A DNA stretch of 27,072 nt from Gp6-AA40 sp050742535 (lineage in GTDB: Bacteria > Acidobacteriota > Vicinamibacteria > Vicinamibacterales > UBA2999), in contig JBOGIQ010000041.1 in assembly GCA_050742535.1 (NCBI GenBank), positions 1-27,072 on the forward strand, read 5' to 3'. Below are positions 1-7,002 of this stretch, in pieces. Each line of letters begins with the position of its first letter. The first letter of the stretch is position 1. Under the pieces are notes generated by a model. That model was given only the letters and a program-made list of their open reading frames with translations, did not search any database and had not been told where the DNA came from. Position numbers and translations under genes: made by a program.

Positions 1-2837
1 GGCCAGAACTTCTTGGCCCGCACCCAGGGCAGTGGAAACGCCGCCTGTTCGCGTGAATACGGGTGCGGCCAGTCCGACGCCGCCACCGCGGCCGCGGTGT
101 GCGGCGCGTTCTTGAGCACGTTGTCGCGCGCATCGGCGCGCCCGGCAATCACGTCCTCGATTTCGGCGCGAATCTGAATCATCGCGTCGCAGAACCGATC
201 CAGCTCGCCCTTGTCTTCGCTTTCCGTCGGCTCGACCATCAGCGTACCGGCCACCGGAAACGACACGGTCGGAGCATGAAAGCCATAGTCGATCAGCCGC
301 TTGGCGACGTCCATCTCTTCGATGCCGGCGGATTTGAACGATCGCAGATCGAAGATCAGCTCGTGCGCGACACGCCCGTTCGGCCGCGTGTACAGAACGG
401 GATAGTGCTGTTCGAGGCGCGCCTTGATGTAGTTGGCATTCAGGATGGCGTATCGGGTGGCATCCGTGACGCCTTCCGCGCCCAGCATGCGGATATAAGC
501 GTAGGAAATCAGCAGGATGCTCGCGCTGCCCCACGGCGCCGCGGACACGGCCGGAATCGCTTTCTCGCCTCCCACCGGCACCAGCGGATGGCCCGGAAGA
601 TACGGCACGAGGTGTTGTGCGACGCCGATGGGTCCCATGCCCGGCCCACCGCCGCCGTGTGGTATCGCGAATGTCTTGTGGAGATTCAGATGGCAGACAT
701 CGGCGCCGATCGCGGCCGGACTGGTGAGCCCCACCTGCGCGTTCATGTTCGCGCCGTCCATGTACACCTGGCCACCGTGGCTGTGGACGATCTCGCAGAT
801 CGTGCGGATGCCGTCCTCGAAGACGCCGTGCGTGGACGGGTAGGTGATCATGAGACACGCGAGGCGGCCGCCGTGCTCCGCTGCCTTGCGCGTCAAATCG
901 TCGATGTCGACGTCGCCGCTCGCTGCGGTGGCCACGACGACCACGCGCATGCCGGCCATGGCAGCGCTCGCCGGGTTCGTGCCGTGCGCGGACGCTGGAA
1001 TCAGGACAACGTCACGGTGTTCCTCGCCGCGCTCGCGGTGGTACGCGCAGATCACCATTAAACCCGTCAGCTCTCCCTGCGCTCCCGAGTTCGGCTGGAG
1101 TGACACCGCAGCAAGGCCGGTAATCGCGCACAACGCGTCTTCCAGCTCTTTCACGATCTGCGCGTATCCCTGGGCCTGATCGTGCGGCACGAATGGGTGG
1201 ACGCGGCCGAAATGCTCCCACGTGATCGGCAGCATCTCCGTGGCCGCGTTCAGCTTCATCGTGCACGAGCCGAGCGGGATCATCGACGTGTCGAGCCCGA
1301 TGTCCTTCCGCTCGAGACCGCGGATGTAGCGCATCATCTGGGTTTCGGAATGGTGCGAGTTGAAGACGGGATGGGTCAGGAACGGCGAAGTGCGTGCCAG
1401 CGACTGAGCAACGAGCGGGCCAGGCGAGCCAGGCGAGCCAGGCGAGCCAGGCGAGCCCAGGCGCACATCGAAGATCGCGCCGCCGAACACTCGCACAATA
1501 TCTTCCAAGTCCTCGATCGTCGTAGTCTCGTTCACTGCAATCCCGACGGTGCGGTCATCGGGATATCGAAAGTTGAGCCCTTTCTCGAGCGCCCGCGCGC
1601 GGATTCGGTCGACTCCGCCGGGGACATCGACGAAGACGGTATCGAAGAACTGCTCGGATTGCACGGCGAGGCCTGACTCCGTCTTCAGAGCCACAGCCAG
1701 AACAACCGCGATCGCGTGCACACGCCCCGCAATCTCCTTCACACCGTCCGGCCCGTGGTACACGGCGTACATCGCCGCCATATTCGCCAGCAGCGCCTGC
1801 GCGGTGCAGATGTTCGACGTCGCCTTTTCGCGGCGGATGTGCTGCTCCCGCGTGGCGAGGGCCATGCGATACGCCGTGTGGCCGTGCGCGTCGACCGACA
1901 CGCCGATCAGCCGGCCGGGCATCTGGCGAACGAATTCGTTGCGCGTCGCGAAGAACGCCGCGTGCGGCCCGCCATAGCCGAGCGGGACGCCGAACCGCTG
2001 CGAGTTGCCGACGACGACGTCGGCACCCATCTCGCCCGGCGGCTTGAACAGGGCGAGCGCGAGCAGGTCGGTCGCCACGGCAACCAGCACCCCGTTCTGA
2101 TGCGCCTGCTCGATGAAGGGCGCGAGATCCCGCATCTCGCCACGTTCATCCGGATACTGAAGCAGCACGCCAAAGACGGACGGCGTCAGCTCCATCTGAT
2201 CCATCGGAGCGACCTTCAGCTCGATGCCGAGCGGCTCCGCCCGTGACCGGAGGACTTCCAACGTCTGCGGAAAGCAGCGATCGCTGGCCAGAAACGTCCG
2301 CGCCTCGCCGCCCCGATTGGGCTTGCCCGCCGGAGCCGCGGAGCGCGAAGGCGGGTGTACGCGCTGCAGCAGCGTCATCGCCTCGGCCGCGGCCGTCGCC
2401 TCGTCCAGCAGCGAGGCGTTCGCCACGTCCATCGCTGTCAGGTCCGCCACCATCGTCTGGAAGTTGAGCAGCGATTCGAGCCGGCCCTGAGCAATCTCCG
2501 CCTGATACGGGGTATATGGCGTGTACCAGCCCGGATTCTCGAGCACCATCCGGCGGATGACGCTGGGCGTAAACGTGTCGTGGTAGCCGAGGCCGATGTA
2601 GGAACGGAACGTTCGATTGCCGCGCGCGACCTGCGTGAGCCGGCGGAGAAAGTCCTGCTCAGTTTCTTCCGGCGGCAGGTTCAGCGGTTCGCCCAGCCGG
2701 ATGGCCGATGGGATCGCCTCGTCGATCAGCGCGTCGATCGACGCGGCGCCGACCGCTTCGAGCATCGCATCGCGCTCGTCAGGGGACGGGCCGATGTGCC
2801 GCCGCGCGAACCGATCGGGAAACAGCGCGACGCTCAC
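1..2837 (-). CDS. gcvP: Glycine dehydrogenase (decarboxylating), single-chain P-protein, 3' end cut by window
   Basis: P-protein of the glycine cleavage system. It decarboxylates glycine with PLP and passes the aminomethyl group to lipoyl-GcvH in the cytoplasm. My translation of the minus strand gives one continuous frame of about 945 residues with both aminotransferase-like halves. The second half has IPLGSCTMKLNAATEM and the PLP-lysine region HLNLHKTFAIPHGGGG (lysine near residue 721). The frame is open at base 1, and by comparison with E. coli GcvP only the last 20-30 residues are missing. The start is GTG at 2837, overlapping the gcvH stop (GTGA) with AAGGAG directly upstream. Two oddities are seen: an extra peptide near residues 161-173 made by a palindromic repeat, and a (GSP)n tract at about residues 461-473 made by a 9-bp tandem repeat. 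Both fall where family members vary in length, so the enzyme is probably active. Confidence 0.95.
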   Translation of the reverse strand, partial: MSVALFPDRFARRHIGPSPDERDAMLEAVGAASIDALIDEAIPSAIRLGEPLNLPPEETEQDFLRRLTQVARGNRTFRSYIGLGYHDTFTPSVIRRMVLENPGWYTPYTPYQAEIAQGRLESLLNFQTMVADLTAMDVANASLLDEATAAAEAMTLLQRVHPPSRSAAPAGKPNRGGEARTFLASDRCFPQTLEVLRSRAEPLGIELKVAPMDQMELTPSVFGVLLQYPDERGEMRDLAPFIEQAHQNGVLVAVATDLLALALFKPPGEMGADVVVGNSQRFGVPLGYGGPHAAFFATRNEFVRQMPGRLIGVSVDAHGHTAYRMALATREQHIRREKATSNICTAQALLANMAAMYAVYHGPDGVKEIAGRVHAIAVVLAVALKTESGLAVQSEQFFDTVFVDVPGGVDRIRARALEKGLNFRYPDDRTVGIAVNETTTIEDLEDIVRVFGGAIFDVRLGSPGSPGSPGSPGPLVAQSLARTSPFLTHPVFNSHHSETQMMRYIRGLERKDIGLDTSMIPLGSCTMKLNAATEMLPITWEHFGRVHPFVPHDQAQGYAQIVKELEDALCAITGLAAVSLQPNSGAQGELTGLMVICAYHRERGEEHRDVVLIPASAHGTNPASAAMAGMRVVVVATAASGDVDIDDLTRKAAEHGGRLACLMITYPSTHGVFEDGIRTICEIVHSHGGQVYMDGANMNAQVGLTSPAAIGADVCHLNLHKTFAIPHGGGGPGMGPIGVAQHLVPYLPGHPLVPVGGEKAIPAVSAAPWGSASILLISYAYIRMLGAEGVTDATRYAILNANYIKARLEQHYPVLYTRPNGRVAHELIFDLRSFKSAGIEEMDVAKRLIDYGFHAPTVSFPVAGTLMVEPTESEDKGELDRFCDAMIQIRAEIEDVIAGRADARDNVLKNAPHTAAAVAASDWPHPYSREQAAFPLPWVRAKKFW
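1419..1457. repeat. 9-bp tandem repeat inside gcvP
   Basis: Four exact copies of GCCAGGCGA plus a partial fifth. Read on minus they are in frame with gcvP and encode alternating Gly-Ser-Pro (about residues 461-473). The tract sits just before the second aminotransferase-like half (SPFLTHPVFNSHHSET). Because the unit is a multiple of three, copy-number changes would keep the frame. Confidence 0.9.
2321..2355. repeat. Palindromic repeat in frame inside gcvP
   Basis: GC-rich element with outer arms CCCGCC (2326-2331) and GGCGGG (2350-2355). It is read in frame by gcvP as PPSRSAAPAGK, between QRV and RTFLASD, where E. coli GcvP has only about eight residues. I infer a repeat-derived insertion. 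The resemblance to a dispersed repeat of this bacterial group is from memory, not from a search. Confidence 0.55.
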
Positions 2838-3211
2838 TCCTTGACGAGCGCCTCGTAGGCGGCCGCGTCAAGGAGCGACTCCCCCGCCGCCGGATCGGAC
2901 AGACGGACTTTCACCATCCAGCTGTCGTGGGGGTCGCTGTTGACGGCTTCCGGGTGATCCTTCAGGCGCGGGTTCACCTCGATCACTTCACCGCTCATCG
3001 GCGCGAACAGCTCGGACACCGCCTTGACCGACTCGATCGATCCAAACGATTCACCGGCGGCAATTCGCCTGCCCACGTCGGGAAGGTCCACGTACACGAC
3101 GTCGCCGAGCTGACGCTGCGCGTAGTCGGTAATGCCGACGTCAGCGGTGTCGCCGGAGACACGGATCCATTCGTGGTCCTTTGTGTATTTGCGATCTGTC
3201 GGATACGCCAT
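2834..3211 (-). CDS. gcvH: Glycine cleavage system H protein
   Basis: Lipoyl carrier protein (125 residues, normal length) that shuttles the aminomethyl intermediate between GcvP and GcvT and delivers electrons to dihydrolipoamide dehydrogenase. It begins MAYPTDRKYTKDHEWIRV. The lipoylation site is in ESVKAVSE, lysine 63. The conserved glycine-rich and EVNPRL/HPEAVNSDPH stretches are all present. The ATG at 3211 is preceded by AAAGAGAT, a modest ribosome-binding site. The stop overlaps the gcvP GTG by four bases, which suggests translational coupling. A pair of hairpins separates it from gcvT upstream. No lipoate synthase or ligase and no lpd gene are visible in the window. Confidence 0.97.
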   Translation of the reverse strand: MAYPTDRKYTKDHEWIRVSGDTADVGITDYAQRQLGDVVYVDLPDVGRRIAAGESFGSIESVKAVSELFAPMSGEVIEVNPRLKDHPEAVNSDPHDSWMVKVRLSDPAAGESLLDAAAYEALVKE

Positions 3212-3218
3212 ATCTCTT

Positions 3219-3274
3219 TGGCGCCCTTCAAAGGGCGCCCTACGTTATCGGACACCCTTGAAAGGGTGCCCTAC
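3219..3274 (-). repeat. Pair of similar hairpins between gcvT and gcvH
   Basis: Two inverted repeats lie 13 bases apart: arms 3220-3228 and 3231-3239 (9 bp, GGCGCCCTT / AAGGGCGCC) and arms 3253-3259 and 3262-3268 (7 bp, CACCCTT / AAGGGTG). Each is followed on plus by CCCTACG, so they look like two units of one dispersed repeat. The right-hand unit contains the gcvT stop codon. There is no T-tract, so a terminator role is unlikely. They could stabilise the mRNA or tune the ratio of GcvT to GcvH. Confidence 0.75.
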
Positions 3275-4389
3275 GCGCGCTTGCGCTTGTAGAACGGTAA
3301 CGGCACGACGCGCGCCTTCGAGGCGCGCCCACGAACGTCCACGTCGATCTCCGCGCCGGGCGCGGCGAGTTCGGCCGGCACGTACGCCATCGCAATCGCC
3401 TTCTTCAGAAACGGCGTCTGCGTGCCGCTCGTCACCACGCCCACCGGACGGGCGTCGCGCACGACCGGGTATCCGTGGCGAGCGATTCCACGATCCATCA
3501 TCTCGAGCCCAACCAACGCGCGCGCCACACCCTGGTCCCGCTGCTCGACCAGGCGATCGCGTCCGATGAAATCCTTCTTCGACCAGGCAACCGTCCAGTC
3601 GAGGCCGGCCTCGAGGACCGACGTCGATTCGTCGATATCGTTGCCGTAGAGACGCATCGCCGCCTCGAGCCGCAGCGTGTCGCGCGCGCCGAGGCCGCAC
3701 GGGATGACGTCTGCCGATCGGCCCGATTCGAGCACCGCCTGCCAGACCTTATCCGCCATGTTCGGCGGCACGAAGATTTCGAATCCGTCTTCGCCGCTGT
3801 AGCCCGTTCGCGAAATCGTCGCCCGGGCATTGGCCACTTCCCCGTTGGCGAACCAATACGGTCGGATCTCCCTCAGGTCCACACCGGTGAGCGGCTGCAG
3901 GACCTCACGCGCGGCCGGCCCCTGCAGGGCAAGCAGGGCGTAGCGGGTGCTGCTGTCCACCGCGGCGGCGTCGCCAACGGCCTTGATCTGTTCGGTGATC
4001 CACGCGAAATCCTTCTTCACGTTGGAGGCGTTGGCGACGAACAGGAAATGAAACGGCGCCATCCGGTACACCAGCACATCGTCCACGAAGGTGCCGTCGG
4101 GCGTCAGCAGGCCGCTGTATTTTGCCTGACCGACCGAAAGCGCTGATGCATCGCTGCAGATGAGACGGTCCACGGCCGCGGCGGCGTTCTTGCCCGCCAC
4201 TTCGATCTGCCCCATGTGGCTGACGTCGAACAATCCGGCGCGTGTACGCACGGCCATGTGCTCGGCCGTAATGCCGGAGTACTCGACAGGCATATCCCAG
4301 CCGGCAAAGGGCACCATGCGCGCGTTCGAGGCGCGGTGGCGCGCGTGAAGAGGGGTTTTGCGGAGCTCTGCGACGAACGTGTCGGCCAT
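3271..4389 (-). CDS. gcvT: Aminomethyltransferase, glycine cleavage T protein
   Basis: Transfers the one-carbon unit from aminomethyl-GcvH to tetrahydrofolate and releases ammonia. The product is 372 residues from the ATG at 4389 (MADTFVAELRKTPLH). An in-frame TTG at 4446 would add 19 residues unlike any T protein, so I prefer the ATG, although no clear Shine-Dalgarno precedes it. Family marks are ARMVPFAGWDMPVEYSGI, FDVSHMGQ, GTFVDDVLVYRM, RTGYSGEDGFEIF and GLGARDTLRLEAAM. The TAG stop is the first part of a hairpin repeat that runs toward gcvH. It is the first gene of a gcvT-gcvH-gcvP cluster. I looked for a glycine riboswitch in the 63 bases upstream and saw none. Confidence 0.94.
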   Translation of the reverse strand: MADTFVAELRKTPLHARHRASNARMVPFAGWDMPVEYSGITAEHMAVRTRAGLFDVSHMGQIEVAGKNAAAAVDRLICSDASALSVGQAKYSGLLTPDGTFVDDVLVYRMAPFHFLFVANASNVKKDFAWITEQIKAVGDAAAVDSSTRYALLALQGPAAREVLQPLTGVDLREIRPYWFANGEVANARATISRTGYSGEDGFEIFVPPNMADKVWQAVLESGRSADVIPCGLGARDTLRLEAAMRLYGNDIDESTSVLEAGLDWTVAWSKKDFIGRDRLVEQRDQGVARALVGLEMMDRGIARHGYPVVRDARPVGVVTSGTQTPFLKKAIAMAYVPAELAAPGAEIDVDVRGRASKARVVPLPFYKRKRA

Positions 4390-4452
4390 GCGGGGCGCGA
4401 AAGACGCGCGCCAACCGACGGTACTACGCGCCCCGGGAGGAATCAAGAACGG

Positions 4453-5220
4453 TCAGCGAGGGTTGTCGTGATACTGCGTCGCGTCGACCATGTGCTCGAG
4501 GTCGCGCTCCTCGCAACGCGGCGGTTCCTCGACGTCGCGATCGGATCGCCTCAATACGCGCGCCGGCAGCGTCCATGGCTCCGCGAGGACGGCGGGATCG
4601 TGCGCGGTCGCCTGATACTCGATGGTGTCGCCGACTCGCCGCAGCCGCTCGACCACGCGGAGGGCTGTCGTGTGAAAAGCGCCGTTGTCCGTCAGCCACG
4701 TCTCGTCCGTGACGTTGACCGTTTCAACAACGAGGGTGTCGCCTTCGATGCGGCCGACGGCATCACCCAAATAGCTCGACGAGATCCCCGTGCGGTGTCT
4801 GCGACCGTCGATGGGGATGACGCGATAGAAACTCCCGTTGGCATCGTCGTAGAGAAAAATCACCTCGCGCGCGTTCTGGACGATCTTCGCTGGCGGGCCG
4901 ATGCGCGGCACGCCTGGCGGATAGCAGCGGAGCACGGTATCCGTCGACACCTGTTTAGTCTTCAGCTCCTCGACCTTCGCGGCGAACTCCGGCTTGTATT
5001 TCGGAAAGTCGGTACCTGACGTGGCCGCCGGCGAAGCGTCGGTGCGCTCGGGGCACTCGGCGGCTCGGAGCGAACCGCCCGGCAGCGTCTCGCCACAGAC
5101 CTCGTCGATCCCGAAGACGCGCTGATGTCCCCACGTGCCGGTGAAGTCCGGCACGGCCGGTGTATCGCCCGGACGGCAGCCGGCGAGAGCCACAGTGACG
5201 ATCAGGAGCAGCGCGCGCAT
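4453..5220 (-). CDS. Predicted lipoprotein, uncharacterised secreted family
   Basis: 255 residues from the ATG at 5220. An in-frame TTG 36 bases further upstream would overlap the preceding gene and spoil the signal peptide. The N-terminus MRALLLIVTVALAGC is a lipoprotein signal with lipobox LAGC and Cys15 as the lipidation site. The rest reads as a small soluble periplasmic domain: DFTGTWGHQRVFG, FLYDDANGSFYRVIPIDG, GDAVGRIEGDTLVVETVNV, and TLPARVLRR near the C-terminus. I recognise the GDTLVVETVN...ERLRRVGDTIEY style from a large family of unknown function that is often encoded beside DUF6152 genes in Acidobacteriota. Here the DUF6152 gene ends seven bases upstream, so the two are probably one transcript. 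No catalytic residues could be assigned. Confidence 0.85.
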   Translation of the reverse strand: MRALLLIVTVALAGCRPGDTPAVPDFTGTWGHQRVFGIDEVCGETLPGGSLRAAECPERTDASPAATSGTDFPKYKPEFAAKVEELKTKQVSTDTVLRCYPPGVPRIGPPAKIVQNAREVIFLYDDANGSFYRVIPIDGRRHRTGISSSYLGDAVGRIEGDTLVVETVNVTDETWLTDNGAFHTTALRVVERLRRVGDTIEYQATAHDPAVLAEPWTLPARVLRRSDRDVEEPPRCEERDLEHMVDATQYHDNPR

Positions 5221-5227
5221 CGGACCG

Positions 5228-5587
5228 CTACTCCGAGAACAGAAAATACCGGCCATCGCTATAGGTCACCTTCGTCATCCATCCCATCGGCCGCCCATTG
5301 AGCGCCGGGTGCGCGATGACCGTCACCACCTCGCCCGGATTGCCGGCGAGGCGCTCCTTCGTCAGCCCGACTTTGCGCAACATGGCGATCGGCGCCGCCG
5401 AGAACGCCCAGCGCGTGCTGCCTTTCTCCATCGAATCAACGACAACATACGGATGCGGGTTGATCCAGTCCACCCTGACGATCGTGCCGCGGACGGTGAC
5501 CTTCTTCGAGACGTCGAACTGGCCGACGATGGAATGGTGAGCTGAGAGCGGCGCCGCGAGCAGCGCGATGGCAAGGAGTAGCCGCAT
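5228..5587 (-). CDS. DUF6152 family secreted protein
   Basis: 119 residues, start ATG at 5587. The signal peptide MRLLLAIALLAAPLSA is followed by HHSIVGQFD. The body has the pattern I associate with DUF6152: KKVTVRGTIVRVDWINPHPY, then RWAFSAAPIAMLRKVGL, then GEVVTVIAHPALNGRPMGW. The histidine-rich mature N-terminus (HHS) is typical of the family. The function is unknown. It is probably a small beta-rich periplasmic protein that works with the lipoprotein encoded immediately after it. It starts 27 bases after the ABC ATPase stop, so it may be read through from that operon. Confidence 0.85.
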   Translation of the reverse strand: MRLLLAIALLAAPLSAHHSIVGQFDVSKKVTVRGTIVRVDWINPHPYVVVDSMEKGSTRWAFSAAPIAMLRKVGLTKERLAGNPGEVVTVIAHPALNGRPMGWMTKVTYSDGRYFLFSE

Positions 5588-5614
5588 GCTGCGGCATTCT
5601 AGAGCCTGTGACGT

Positions 5615-6298
5615 CTAGCTGGTAGTGCGTTCGCGCAGCTTGTCGAAGGTATCGGCCAGGAGCGCGGCGGTGACCGGCCCGACGCGGGAAATCTCTGGCG
5701 CTTTCAACAGGCGCGCCTCGTGGGGCATCAGAAACAGGTAATCGTCGCACAGGCCCGCGAGATCGTGCAGCCGATGAGACGACACCACCACGGCAGCGCC
5801 GCGGTCACGCTTCAACTCGAGGGTGGCGTTCAGCCAGCGCGAGCTTTCGCCGTCGAGACCTTCCCATGGCTCGTCGAGGACGACCAGCTGCAGCGGGTGC
5901 CGGCTCAGGACCGTCCGGAGTCCGAGCAGCTGCTTCAGGCCCTGAGACAACGCCCGGATCGGTCGCCGATCCGGCAGCACCACTTCCCCATTGCCGAGCG
6001 CTCCCCACGCCGCCGCGCGGACCGCGGGTGGAAGGGTGGCCGCGCCCGCGAAGTAGGCAACGGTCGTGCGCCTCAATGCATCGCGCGGCCGAAACCCCGC
6101 GATACGGACGTCTCCCGCCGCCGGGGAGAGGCATCCGATCAGCATCCGCAGCAGCGTCGTCTTTCCCGCTCCATTAGGCCCGAGCACACCCAACGCCTGG
6201 CCGGTTCGCAGGTCGAAGCTCAAGTCGCGGAAGACCTCACGCCGGCCGTATCGCGCAGCAGCGCCTCGTACCGAGAGGAGCACGGGCGCACCGATCAC
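5615..6298 (-). CDS. ABC transporter ATP-binding protein
   Basis: Cytoplasmic ATPase, 227 residues from a GTG at 6298 that overlaps the permease stop (GTGA). Longer in-frame starts lie inside the permease gene. Walker A is GPNGAGKT (40-47), the signature is LSQGLKQ (117-123, a variant of LSGGQ), Walker B is LQLVVLDEP, and the H-loop is SSHR (173-176). Two oddities are seen. No glutamine is found at the usual Q-loop position (AYFAGAATLPP instead of the common YLPQ type), and the helical domain is short. This resembles exporters of the CcmA/ABC-2 type. The partner is the upstream permease. The substrate cannot be deduced. Confidence 0.9.
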   Translation of the reverse strand: MIGAPVLLSVRGAAARYGRREVFRDLSFDLRTGQALGVLGPNGAGKTTLLRMLIGCLSPAAGDVRIAGFRPRDALRRTTVAYFAGAATLPPAVRAAAWGALGNGEVVLPDRRPIRALSQGLKQLLGLRTVLSRHPLQLVVLDEPWEGLDGESSRWLNATLELKRDRGAAVVVSSHRLHDLAGLCDDYLFLMPHEARLLKAPEISRVGPVTAALLADTFDKLRERTTS

Positions 6299-7002
6299 TG
6301 CGCCGCCTCGAGGGGGATGTCCCGCCACTGTGCAGACCAGAGCCCGATGGTCAGCGCACCGATCGCGACGAGCAGTGCGGGCACGGCCGCCAGGGCTTCC
6401 GCACCGTGGAGACTGCGGCCGACGAGGACAGGTGGATACACAAGCACTGCCCATGCGGTCTGCAGCCACGACTTCCAGTCGGCGCCGGACGGTTCGGCGC
6501 CAACCGAAAACGCCTCCGGCGCAACGAGCGACAAGACCGCGACGGCCAGCAACCATCCAATGGCGCCTGAAAAACGTGGCAGGCGAAGTGTTGCCGCCCA
6601 CGGGATCGTGGACACAAGGCAGACAGCAGCCATCGAACCAGTCGTGAACAAACCGCCGGCGTCACGTCCGACCGCGACCAGGCAACTCGCCGCGAGCGCA
6701 AGCCAGCAGATCACTCCCGGACACGCCGACGCCGCCCAGTGGCCGAGCAGGACGAAGCGGCGGCTTCCGGCGTGTGTCAGCAGCAGATCGTAATGTCCGC
6801 GACGCGCCGGTACGTCGAATCCGGAGGAACAGGCAAACAGCTGCAGCAGCAGAATCGGCGTCAGGGCTTGCGGGGCGCGCGACGGATCGAAGGCGACCAT
6901 CACCATGACCACGGCCGTCACGACACCGAACGCTCCGATCATCAGCAGCGGCATCGGCGGGACCACGGCGAAGAAGCGGCACATATAGAGCCAGCCGCTC
7001 AT
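6295..7002 (-). CDS. ABC-2-like transporter permease
   Basis: 235 residues, ATG at 7002 overlapping the stop of the upstream activator gene (ATGA). Hydrophobic segments lie at about 15-38, 82-106, 118-135, 147-165 and 203-223, with a weaker one near 46-60, giving a six-helix integral membrane protein. The loop RRGHYDLLLTHAGSR between helices resembles the cytoplasmic coupling region of ABC-2 exporters. It overlaps the ATPase gene downstream, so the two form one exporter. I do not recognise a specific family. The in-frame region upstream of 7002 is a shadow of the activator gene. Confidence 0.85.
   Translation of the reverse strand: MSGWLYMCRFFAVVPPMPLLMIGAFGVVTAVVMVMVAFDPSRAPQALTPILLLQLFACSSGFDVPARRGHYDLLLTHAGSRRFVLLGHWAASACPGVICWLALAASCLVAVGRDAGGLFTTGSMAAVCLVSTIPWAATLRLPRFSGAIGWLLAVAVLSLVAPEAFSVGAEPSGADWKSWLQTAWAVLVYPPVLVGRSLHGAEALAAVPALLVAIGALTIGLWSAQWRDIPLEAAQ

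Noticed and set aside
1419..1457. CRISPR-like repeat
   Set aside because: It is a direct 9-bp tandem with no spacers, inside a coding sequence.
4390..4452. Glycine riboswitch before gcvT
   Set aside because: Only 63 bases separate gcvT from the preceding gene, and neither aptamer core is recognisable.
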